Positions 49,671-60,650 of a stretch of DNA of 64,000 bases are shown piece after piece (the first letter of the stretch is position 1; every line of letters begins with the position of its first letter). The position numbers and the translations under genes were made by a program. Source of the DNA: Takakia lepidozioides (taxonomy: Eukaryota; Streptophyta; Takakiopsida; Takakiales; Takakiaceae); contig CM060734.1 of NCBI GenBank assembly GCA_030704615.1, positions 14,136,001-14,200,000 on the forward strand, in the 5' to 3' direction. The notes under the pieces were generated by a model, which saw only the letters and a list, made by a program, of their open reading frames with translations, had not been told where the DNA came from and did not search any database.

Positions 49671-52600
49671 ATGCCGCCTGAAGGGCGTGGCTCTCCTGAG
49701 AGAGACCTCACATCCAGACCGCGGCGGAAGTTGAAAGCTCTGTACTACGGACGACGGCCAATCTCTCGCATGGCCAAACTGAAGCTCCAGCAGGAGATTC
49801 CAGTGTCTTGCTCACAACCTGCGCCAACTGAAGCCGAGTACTCTCAGGCTTCAGTTTGTTCGATTTATTTTTTGCTTTCGCTTTGTTACCTCGCTTTGTT
49901 TTTGCATCTTCATCCTGGCTTTGCTGTATGAGTGAACTTTAGATAGTTGAGTGAACCTTAGATTGTTTGCAATGCGTGTGCAAATCCGGCAGCTCTGGAG
50001 AAGGCTGCTTGTGCATGTCATTCTTAGGCAATGGTTGCATTTGTTTTCATTGTTGTTGCATGGCTCTCCATACTTCCTAAACTTGTTATGTTTTCATTTT
50101 TGCTACATGATTGTTGCTATGGTGGTTGCGCTGCTCGTTGCGATGCTGCTTTTTGCACCGATGTTGGTTTTCACGATTTTTGTCAATGACAGAGTGACGA
50201 CGAGCCCGGCACGCTGGTGGTATCATCGACAGCTCCAACTCGTCGCATGTTTGAATCGCCCAACTTGGGGCGAGAGGGCAAACTTAAACCTTTTGTTGGT
50301 GGACGGGAGGACTTGCAACGAGATTACGACAGAGTAGGCATTGGGGAGGTTGGTGCAGGCGGCATGGCAGGTGAAGGGCGTGAGGACATGAGGATAGCAG
50401 ATCCGGCAATGGAGGTTGTTCATGCACATGCAGTAGGGCCCGCCCACGCAAAGAAAAAGAAGAAAGCTAAGCACATGCAATCCCCGGCGAGAGAGCAGTC
50501 ACGGGCTGCGGAGGGGGGAGTAGCAGTGCGCGCGAGGGTGTCAGTTCGCCTCAATCAAAGGTGGTCGTCCTGGAGGGCTCCCCTACTGCTAGCCCTAGTA
50601 AGAAACAGAAAGCCCGTGAGAGGGCAAAAGAGAGGGCAAAAGAACAGACGAGACAGAATGCTAGCCAGGAGGAAAGACAAAAGGCAGCTGAAGAGGCCAG
50701 GGGTGCCCAAACGACAGATGCCAATGTAAGCGAGGGACCCACAGAGACGGTGGATCCCTACAAGACACCACAGAGAGGCAGTAGCACACCGGTTAGACCA
50801 TCGCGGGCAAGAGCAGCCCCCGCAATTACCCATACGGTGGAGAGTGGAGGAGAGGAAAGAACACCTGAAAGAGCACGGATTGTGCAAGTTCGAGGTGAAG
50901 CCAGGGAGAGGGCAGTAGAGACGAGAGAGTGCTGGAGGTGGTTTCGCAGGTGGCTGACCCTGTTGAGGAGGACGACATGGAGGTTTCTGACCAGGATGAC
51001 ATCCTCCCGGACATCCCCAGGCCCCAAACCCGGAGCATACAGGCTGGATTTGGCGGTCCTGGTGGGCTGCCGGAAAACCCCTCTGCAGCAGACGTCATGT
51101 CTGAGGCGGATATGAAGTTGGCCGCTGCCAAGATGTTGGAGGCAACCCACAGCAACATTGGCAGGGTGCTGGGGGGCATGGTGTACCCGGCCAAGCTTCG
51201 AATTCCCCTTTGCCGCTTGGTGTCATTGCAGGTGGTGAGACCTGCCCTCCCAGGCGATATCGACAAGCTGAAATTCTCTTTCCGGGATGGATATCGAATG
51301 GGGTCTGCCGCCTTTTACGTTTCCATTGAGAACGACCACGGAGCTTCCCGTGCCCACACTTCCGATGAGGTGGACAAATGGGGTCCCCATTGGCAAACGC
51401 GAAATGAGGAGTTCGAGAGATCGATTGCTAGTGATCCTCTTTTCCAGCACATGTCCGGTAAGATGTTCTACGTGTGGGACGGCAATCATCGCCTCCTGGC
51501 ATGGATGGAGCACATTGCCCAAGCCCACCCCAACGATCTCGATTGGCATTTTGCCGTCGATTGTGTTGTGCTGAAGGTTGCGGGGCCCAAAGATCGCAGT
51601 CTTCTCAAAGCTGCAATGGCCGACATCAACTCGTAAGCTACAACCCCTCTCGCTTTTGGACTTTGAATTTGGAAGTCATTTCATTGCGAATCCTCATATA
51701 TGATGAAAATTCCCATTTCAGTATTGTTTGATGGAAATGTGGCACTGCAGGGTGACTGAGAATGCCTTCATTGCCACCAACTTGTCCCATATGCTCTTCC
51801 GAGTGAAGGATGTCGGGAAGCAGGGGGTGCAAGAGTTTGCCAATTCCCTCAGTGCCAACCTCCTGCGCAAGTCGGAGGCAAAGGCAGACAGAACCTGGTA
51901 TAGGCTGAGCGTCGACGCCATGGTGGACTACATATTTCGGGTAAAGCTCCTGACAGTTTTGTTGAGCTAATCTGTCTCTCCTCCCCCAATAGAAGAAATT
52001 GTGTTGAGCAGGATCTCTAATCTTATGTGCGCATTCTTGACAGACAAAATACAACAGGATTTGGCACATGCACGGAGGTTCTACATGGAGTCAGAGGAGA
52101 AGAATCCAACCCTCCCGGAACTCGAATCGTATGTCAAAGCTGCGGAGGTGAGGGCCCGCATAAAGTACAAGTCGCGGATGGTAAAGTACGTGGCCATAGC
52201 TGATCCCGCCCTTGGTGCCGACTTTCTGGTGGAGGTGGGGAAGCACTACTCTCGCGCTCTGAAGCCCACGATGACATTGGAGAAGCTCCATCGTCTAGCC
52301 ACATCCTGTGTGGATGCAACAGTAAAGGTGATACATTCTTAACAAAATTGTGGTGGCAACAACTCCTTTTTGTGGTGTTTGACGCTTATGAATATGCTGG
52401 GTGGTTGGACAGACCCGGTGGCTCCAAATCTGGAATGGTTCCCAAAGTACCAGGGACATGTGGAGCTTCCCCAAACCGGACAAACTCTCTGACCCCACAT
52501 TCGACATGTGGATGAACCGCATGACATGGTGGTTTCAGGTACTTCCCCACGCTTCGTTTGGGGCTTCTACTCTAGTAGGGGGTGGATTCATTGTATTTTT

Positions 52601-55600
52601 TGAGGAAAGCGATCTGATGGACAATCTCCACAGGTGACGACGAATGCGCAAGAGCAGCTGGACACACAAGCACATCAGTTCAAGATGGAGATATCTCCTG
52701 CAGCAAAGAGCCTACGTGACTATGTGACGAGGTACTTTCTGCTCTACAAAACCAACCTATTCTTTCGGGAGATAGCAGATGCTCGCCGGAGCCACGAGTT
52801 CACCGACCAGCCGAACGCGGACAAAGCAGCAATGCGCCTTCTGTACAGGTACATACGCGCTGCCTTTCTTTCAAGTCCTGGCATTTCAGGATGTTAGAGG
52901 CCTCAAGTGGTGTTACGGAAAATGGCGCCGAATTTCCAGTCAGGGCTCCGAAAATGGCTAAGTCCCTAGACTGGCTGGCCCGGAACTGGAAATTCGGCGC
53001 CATTTTCCAGTTCCAGGCCCTATTGCCGTTCAGGGACTTAGCCATTTTCGGCCTAAGTCCCTAGACTGGCTGGCCCTGAAGTGGAAATTCGGCGCCATAT
53101 TCCAGTTTTAGGCCCTATTGCCGTTCAGGGACTTAGCCATTTTCGGCCTAAGTCCCTAGTGTGGCTGGCCCGCAACTGGAAATTCGGCGCCGTTTTCCAG
53201 TTCTAGGCCCTATTGCCGTCCAGGGACTTAGCCATTTTCGGGCTAAGTCCCTAGACTGGCTGGCCCTGAACTGGAAATTCGGCGCCATTTTCCAGTTCCA
53301 GGCCGTATTGCCGTTCAGGGACTTAGCCATTTTCGGGCTAAGTCCCTAGACTGGCTGGCCCTGAAGTGGAAATTCGGCGCCGTTTTCCAGTTCTAGGCCC
53401 TATTGCCGTCCAGGGACTTAGCCATTTTCGGGCTAAGTCCCTAGTGTGGCTGGCCCGGAACTGGAAATTCGGCGCCGTTTTCCAGTTCTAGGCCCTATTG
53501 CCGTCCAGGGACTTAGCCATTTTCGGGCTAAGTCCCTAGGGTGGCTGGCCCGGAACTGGAAATTCGGCGCCGTTTTCCAGTTCTAGGCCCTATTGCCGTC
53601 CAGGGACTTAGCCATTTTCGGGCTAAGTCCCTAGACTGGGTGGCCCTGAAGTGGAAATTCGGCGCCATATTCCAGTTGTAGGCCCTATTGCCGTTCAGGG
53701 ACTTAGCCATTTTCGGACCTCATTGTGTTTTTCATGAATGCAGGTACTGTAAGTTCTCCCTTTTGGAGAAAGGTCATCTGTCTTTCGAGCCACCATTCTT
53801 CCTGGCATGGAGGAACCCTGGGGCTGACTCCATGTACACTGACGATATTGTGAAGGAGTGGCATCTGGAACATTTGCGTGATTGCCCTTGGTATGTGGAC
53901 CTTCCGCCCGGCTCGCTCGACCCATCCGAGTTTCAATTGAAGCTGGATGCTGAATTCCGACGAAACCGGGCTCCGCTGCCTCCGTTGGGTGCAAAAGAGG
54001 CAAAAGCGCTTGCGAACTCCAGGAAAGCGGCAGAGCTTGCTCAGGCAGGAATTCAGGAGAAATTGCATGAGAAGAGTAAAGGTCAAAGGAAAAGGACAAG
54101 GAAACAGGTGACTGCAGTAACACCCAAAAAGAAGAAAACCATCGGGGCATCGGAGGAGGCGCAGGAGGGGACCCAAGAGAGTGACTCCGACGCCGATTTT
54201 GTTCAAGGTCCTGCGACTGCTGTTGCTCCTACCCAGTCACCGGTCGTCCGGGTTCCCAAGTCAGTTCGGAGTGGGACTGGCTTTGCCAAGAAGTTGGCAT
54301 TTGAGGGCGAGCCTACACGGCGGTATTCGGCGGTGACGTTTACGCACAGGCCAAAGCTAGAACCTCCAACCATCATCCAATGCGTCAATGAGAGCTTCCT
54401 TGACGCTCTCGCTGCCAGGGCGAAGAAGGTGGCACACAACAAGTCTCTGGCGGAGCAGAAGGGGAAAGCCAAGAAGAGGGCTGCCGGTACAGAGCCTAAA
54501 GACACCCCTGGTTTTGAAGCCATGATGGAATTCTTCACGGCTGTGAGCACGAATTGCAAGAGCACTCGGGGGGGGGTTGAGGTGGAGAGAGCTTGCGACA
54601 TGATTCTCCTCGACATTCCAGATGGGGAGTTGCTGGAGGGCCTGGATGGTGTGCCCACCTGGAACAGGTTTACTGAGGACTACTGGAAAGCCGGGTTTGG
54701 GCTGGCGGGGATGCTTCTGGATGACGGTGGATGTGTGGTTGTCCTTGCCACGAGAGGGAAGACCACAGAGAATGCGGTGGCAAGGTGGACACCGAAAAGT
54801 GTCACCCCGGTCCTCCTCAGAAAATGGTTCTGCATCAGTACGCAGGGGTTGCGAACAGAGGGCCAAAGTGTAAGTTATCAATCTATTGCATTCACTTCAT
54901 ATTGTGGTGTATGTTAAGTAGACCCTGGAATTGATCCCTTCTTTGTTGGATGTGCAGACATTGGTGTTTGAGGCATATTGCTTTGTGAAGAGAGGGTCTA
55001 CGTTCAAATTCCGCAACGACGGTCGTCTTGTTGATGTCGCTGTGGACCCTGTAACCTACGATGTCCTCTACAACTATGTGCCCCACTCTAGTATGCCGAA
55101 GGACACAAAGACAGGCAAACCGTGGCGGTACAGCCGGACCCGGAGCCCTGCTTTCATCCAAACCCTCATGGAGACGTGCTCGGATGTCCAAGGGCGGATT
55201 CTGGACCTCACATGCGGCACGGGTAAGCCTTCACGTGCTCAGTTTGTCCCCTGGCCCCATTGCAATTGCATGCCGCAAGCTATTAACCGCCCGCTTTGTT
55301 CCTCAGGTGCTTCAATGTGGGCAGGGACGTTGTCCGACAGGCATGTGTTCGCCTTCGAGCCAGATACTGCCCTCCACAACTCGGAGCTTGCAGCGGCTGA
55401 ACGTCTGCCGAAAGAGGAAGAGGCATCCTCGGAGGATGAGGAAAAATCCGAGAAGGAGCAGGGGGAGGAAGTTGGGAACGAGGCCGAGGAGCCCCCGGTT
55501 TACGAGTGAGTGGTGGCATTGTAAGTTGCCTCCAGATTTTGTGAGGCACCTCCCTCCGCTCTCTTATTTCATTGAAAACCCTTTCTGGTTGTGCTGGTAT

Positions 55601-56094
55601 TGACATTCTTCAAGTGGATTTGTTCTTACTGTAGGATGCCAAGTACTGCCGGAGGGACGTCTACACCGGAGTTCATGGGCAGGAGGAACGTGCCTTTTTT
55701 TGCCAGGGGGGATTTCATGCCTAGTCCAGAAAGGGAGTACATCCTTCCTACTTATGCTGCCCGGCTTGCTTCGGTGTCCATTAGGAGGTGTTCCGAACGT
55801 AGTCGTGTACAGCAGATTTTAGACGAGGCAAGCCTCAAGAAAATGAAGATGAGGGAGGAGGCAGCAGCTATTAGAGCCCGTCGGGCTCGTAGATTTGTGT
55901 TGGATTCTGCTGAGGAAAGTGGGGGAGAAGACGCAGAAGATTCCCAGGAGGTGAGGTGGACAGTCCCCCAAGGAGAGGACGGGATTTTTGAGAGGCATAG
56001 TGGAACTGATGCATCACAGAGCTCGGAGGATGAGGGGGATGAGGGGGATGAGGAAGAAGGTGGGGCAAGTTCCTCGGAGGGTGTAGGAGAGTAG
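49671..56094 (+). CDS. E3 ParB-like domain fused to a DNA amino-methyltransferase
   Basis: Ten exons fit canonical sites: 49,671-49,802; 50,193-51,632; 51,751-51,940; 52,044-52,327; 52,413-52,538; 52,634-52,848; 53,744-54,869; 54,958-55,222; 55,307-55,505; 55,635-56,094. Exon 1 is basic (RRKLKALYYGRRPISRMAKL). Exon 2 is low-complexity, then ParB/sulfiredoxin-like: LPGDIDKLKFSFRDGYRMGS and FYVWDGNHRLLAWMEHI. Exon 7 has a Lys-rich linker and the acceptor-site motif MILLDIPDGELLEG, and exons 8-9 the SAM motif GRILDLTCGTG/ASMWAG with FAFEPD. Motif IV before motif I is the order of beta-class N6-adenine/N4-cytosine methyltransferases; the usual DPPY is DIPD. Bacterial and phage proteins commonly join a ParB domain to this enzyme, so a bacterial source is inferred. 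Frame changes near 50,520 and 50,925 in low-complexity sequence may be damage or assembly errors. Confidence 0.75.
52900..53715. repeat. 95-bp tandem array with palindrome cores in intron 6 of the E3 methyltransferase gene
   Basis: Eight units of exactly about 95 bases (site positions 52,988, 53,083, 53,178, 53,272, 53,367, 53,462, 53,557 and 53,652) each contain CTGGAAATTCGGCGCC followed by a diverged right arm (ATTTTCCAG or GTTTTCCAG), then GCCCTATTGCCGT, AGGGACTTAGCCATTTTCGG and its partial inverse CTAAGTCCCTAG. The array fills the intron between exons 6 and 7. Confidence 0.9.
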
Positions 56095-56244
56095 TGCCCA
56101 TTCCGGCTATGACAGTTAGAACACACTTGTATAGACGTGGCTTGCCACAAAATTTGCAATAAAATGTTGCATTTCAAGTCCACTGGTGCCACATTCCAAC
56201 TTCACATGACCCTATTTCCGTGCCTCCTAACCCTATTTCCGTGG

Positions 56245-56315
56245 ACTCACAATGGTCTGCTCATGCTTTTTTTTTTTCCGCTCATGCTCATGCCGCTCAT
56301 GAAATATTAGCCCCC
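56245..56315 (-). repeat. E3 right terminal inverted repeat
   Basis: Read on the minus strand it begins GGGGCTAATATTTCATGAGC and continues with GGCATGAGCATGAGCGG, matching the left end, then a poly-A run. Confidence 0.8.
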
Positions 56316-56324
56316 CACAATAAC

Positions 56325-56805
56325 AAGCCGACTTCCTGGAAGCATGCCACAGGATCTGAGGGTGGGATTGCAGATTAAGTAAATGTATCTTTATACTACT
56401 ACCAATGATCATGCGCACCTGGAAAGTTCAAAATGTGAAACGAACGTGGGGTTGGCTAACAAGGATGACCGTGTATAATATCCCAAAATTTGTCATCAAA
56501 CTCTCGTTCATTTACATATATTTGTCTAAGACTGTGCACCAAGATTTCTGGGATTCGCTGTTATTTTTAAATATTGAAACCGTTCTAATAAAGAACACGC
56601 CGTTTATTTTGGGCGACACACGTCAGACATCGATAACTTAATACGAACAGTTGTACACTAATTGCTGGCATGTGCACTAATAAGGGAACGACTATGTGTA
56701 ACGGTTACACGAGAGGGAATCCGATGCTTCTAGAGACAAACAACAACGCACACAATCCCGCAAGAAATTGGGATTCACTTCGTTTTTCTACTTTTCGCGC
56801 TTAGA
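56325..56805. other. E2 intergenic sequence
   Basis: This resumes E2 after E3. It is AT-rich and holds no gene; it would be part of the spacer between the divergent E2 genes. Confidence 0.6.
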
Positions 56806-57369
56806 GGGAGAGTGGTAGTCAAGCTGGAGAGGGTTCCTTCTACAATACGAAAGAGAAGAAAGTCTCTTTATTTTACTTCCCTTAGAGAGAGACGCAGAGC
56901 AAGAGAGCAAATGACGAGGCGTCGTTTGTTGGAGAACACAGGGCCAAGGCAGCAGGTGAACGCGGAGATTGTTTCACAAAAGCAGACCGAGACTGAGGTA
57001 GCGGCTGTGACACAGTCGGCGATAACAGTGCGCGTTGGAAACCAGCCTGTGGATGCAGAGATGACTCGCAGGGAAACTGAAGGAGGTGGAAGTACGAGGA
57101 ACGCTGAACCGGGAGAAGGTCCAGAAACCCTAGAGTAGACAGAAATTCCAGCAGATGTGAGAGGGAAGAGGAAAGCTGCAGAAAGGGATCCAATTTCAAA
57201 ACCTAATAGGCGCCAGTAAGTTTTCTCTAACTTACATTTCATTGTTGAAGATCTACGTAGAGATTGAGTGGAATGTCCCAGAAAGGGATTGTCGCTACCG
57301 ACCATCACCATGAAACAACGGTGATTTGCTTTCTACTCCTCTATTTAGGGTTTACAGCACAATGAGTGG

Positions 57370-58025
57370 GTGACTGACGGTACCGTCATTCACTGTTGTT
57401 CAGATCATACAGTCTGTCTGATTGCCTTTCAAGCAGTCATTCCTCTTCCCTTCTTTAGCAGGAACATGTGATTGAAGTCTACTGAATTGCGAGCGTCGTT
57501 AACGCCATTCGATTCTCCTCATGAGATTAATGTACCTATGTGTTTGAAGAGAGAGTGAGGGTCGGCATATTCAGTCATAATGTATTGCAATGCATTTTCT
57601 TTGTATGAGGTTGAACAGATAGAGAAGTGGAAAGGCGGTACCGCCAATCAAAGATTTGAAGACCATACTATAGATTCAGGTAGAGTATCGATTGGAAAGT
57701 ACTCTCGACATAGACAAGAAACCGTGAATGCTTGCGACGGTAATCACAATGGAGTCAATATGAATAATCTGCACTTATTGTCCGCCCTAAACTATACTGA
57801 ATGTCGTTGCCGCCAATCACTTACACATATATGTCATTACACAACACCGATCTGGCAGGTCCTTGTCTTTTGTGATTGTCGTTAACGCCGTTCGCTCTCG
57901 CTCTCGCTTTTGTTTTGAATTTGGCAGGATCAGCTTTGCTTGTGTAGATGGTTCTGAATTTGTTTCACACCATTCATTGTGAGTTTCATCGAGACAGAGT
58001 GATGGTCGTTACCGCCGTTCACTAT
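57370..58025. repeat. Palindrome variants, subfamily III, 5' region of the E2 methyltransferase gene
   Basis: Related dyads appear near 57,377 (GACGGTACCGTCATTC), 57,489, 57,634 (GGCGGTACCGCC), 57,799, 57,873 and 58,000 (GGTCGTTACCGCCGTTCAC). They are more degenerate than the intron set but share the TCGTT..ACG core. Confidence 0.6.
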
Positions 58026-59889
58026 TTGCACATTACTCAGTCAGATTTGAATGGCATCGTGCAGAAAACTTTGAGGTCCAAGCCTACAGGATCAGAGGGG
58101 AAAGGATCTGGAGATGGGGACGAGTCTGGAAAAAGCTCAGAGAATAACGATGAAGCAGATGAATCTGAAGTGCACTACCTTGACAAGGTGAAAGAACTCA
58201 TGTCATTCCAGAAGGTAAACTTTCAGGAGGTTATAAGGGACATGCTCGTATCTGGAGGGCGTCTCGACATCCCTTTGTGCCGGATGATATCTATGCATGT
58301 TGTGCGTCCACCTCTTTCCCATGACATAACAAAATTGGAGAGTGATTTCGTGCATGGATACAGACTTGGTGCACAAGTTTTTTATGTGTCACTGACGGAT
58401 ATAAATGGGAAAAGCACATTAGTGTCTCCAGAGATCAGTGATACCTGGGATGAGTGCTGGAAAGATGCCAATGAGGAGTTCGAGCTGGGCCTCATGATGG
58501 GAAAGAACACCCAACAATTCTGCAACCACATGTTCTACGTCTGGGACGACAACCACCGATTGCTAGCATGGATGGGATGCATCCAGAAACACCATGCGAA
58601 AGACAAAGACAAGCATGTTGATGTGGAGGCAATGGTTCTGGATCCAAGAAACGACATCGCTAGGCTTCTTACAGCTATGCACGACGTGAACAAATAAGTC
58701 ATCCTAGAGATTTCATTCCCTCTGTAGTGTCTTGTTAATCCCAAAAAAATAGTGTTAAGGAATGCAATGTTTCCAATGTTTTTGCAGATCAACAGAGAAA
58801 TCGCATGTGACAACAAGCTTGGTCCACACACTATTCCGAATTCAGAGGATTGGTCTGATGAAGCTGGATGATTTTTGGACAGTACTCCCCCCCAATATAA
58901 TCAAGAAGTGCGAAACAGGAAGAGCTGCAGGCACTTGGTATTCTTTGACTCGAGAGGCGTTTCTGGAGTACATGTATGCGGTAAGCCCGAGTCTGTACTC
59001 AGTTTACTTTTCGAATACATGTTTGTAGTCCCTTCTGTGCTAATCACTATTTGAATCAATGCATCAAGAACTGGCAGAGGCAGCTAAGAAGGGAAAATCC
59101 GAATATTACCGCACTACACCAGAGGAACTAAGGACATCAAAGGGTGTGGAAGCAGCAATAAAAAAAGAGTTTGAAATGCGAAGAACCAAATTGATGTCCG
59201 CCTTCAGAAAGCAGCTTAGAATAGTAGATCCTGGACTTGGTTCTGAGTTCCTTCAGCAGATCAAATCTCACTATGACAAGCATGTGCATCCGGAGATGCA
59301 GCAGGAGAAATTGCACCGGGTGGCCATATCCATGGTCGACCCACAAACAAAAATAAGGTGGTTGGAGATATGGAACTCAGATCAGACAGTAAAGGACTTG
59401 AATTAGTTCCCAAAGAGCACCATACAGCCTGGCACAAAGGTGGAAGGAATCAGTGATTTGGTGTTTGATAACTGGCTCCACAAGGCTACATTTTGGAGTC
59501 AGGTGTGTATTCAAATAAGCCGTTTTCTTTTCTTCAATTATGTGATGAGTATCTTACTTGCAATACTGACAAATATACAATTTGCATCTCGAAAAGCGCG
59601 TCGTCATTGTGCTGGATCAGACTTTGAAGGACTTGAACATTTCGATTGTTTCCCCTCCCCAAATGTCATTGGAGGCATACATAAGGAAGTGGAGAGGTCT
59701 CACCTGGAGATACTGTTTTTTCCGGGAGTTCTCCAAAGATGGTAACATTTTACGGTCCAACGACTTTGATAGTCAGGATGGAGGAGAGTGGGCCATGATG
59801 CGAGTTGTGTACAGGTGCAATATCATACTGGAAACTCTACTGCACTTTTTGGGAAATAATTTGGCTTAATAAGGATTGTAATCATAGAT

Positions 59890-60650
59890 CCAAATTGAAT
59901 GTCGTTGACGACATTCACTTCTTTGTCTGAGTCATTCTTAAGCGAGAATTTGAATTCACCTGGATTAGGAGCTTAGGGTGTAATTATAGTGTCCCTGATT
60001 AGAATTGATAATGTCCCTGAATGGCGTTGACGACATTCACATCCAGAGTTGTTGAGAGGTCCTCAGAGTTATGTAAGTTTTTGTAATGTCCATAGAAATT
60101 ACAGTGAGGGTTCCTCACTTCAGTTTGCTGAATGTCAATGCAGACATTCAGTTGTTTTGCATTGCTTTTGCCTCTTGCGAGAAATCTTGAGGCTTGATTA
60201 GCTGTGTTATCCGAGATCCTTGTCGTTGACGACATTCACTTCTATGTCGGTGTCATTCACCAGTGACAATTTGAATTTACATGGATTGGGAGCTAAGGGT
60301 GTATTAATTGGTTCCTTGTTCGTAATTTTGTGAATGGCGTTGACGCCATTCACATCCAGTGTTATTATGAGGTCCTCAGTGTTATGTTCGTTATGAATGT
60401 CCATTGAGTTTTTGGGGAGGGTTCGTTACTCGAGTTTCTGATTTGCATCCAATGATTTTGCCTCTTTTGAGAAATCAATAGGCTTGATTAGCAGTGTATT
60501 CACAAATCCAAAGTGAATGTCGTTGACGACATTCACTTCTATGTCTGTGTCATTCCAAAGCGAGAGTTTGCATTCACATGGATTAGGGTGTATTCACAGT
60601 ATCATTGAATGGAATGTTTTGAATGGTGTTGACGACATTCACATCCGGAG
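59890..60650. repeat. Palindromic sites, subfamily III, intron of the E2 methyltransferase gene
   Basis: Six sites with core GAATGTCGTTGACGACATTC or close variants occur near 59,898, 60,020, 60,218, 60,331, 60,515 and 60,620, set in loosely repeated units of about 100-290 bases. Arms are 10 bp and the centre is TG. The host intron is the same one that carries the 95-bp array in E3. Confidence 0.85.

Larger units (their letters stand above)
42829..56315. mobile_element. E3: complete 13.5-kb transposon with MULE transposase and ParB-methyltransferase
   Basis: Left terminus GAGGTTTGCTATTTCATGAG and right terminus (read inward) GGGGCTAATATTTCATGAGC are inverted relative to each other and are flanked by a perfect 9-bp duplication CACAATAAC, a size typical of Mutator-like elements. 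The transposase gene runs leftwards from 47,198 and the ParB-methyltransferase gene rightwards from 49,671. Palindrome arrays lie near the left end, between the genes and in intron 6 of the right gene. I know no described Mutator-like element with this gene content. Confidence 0.85.
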
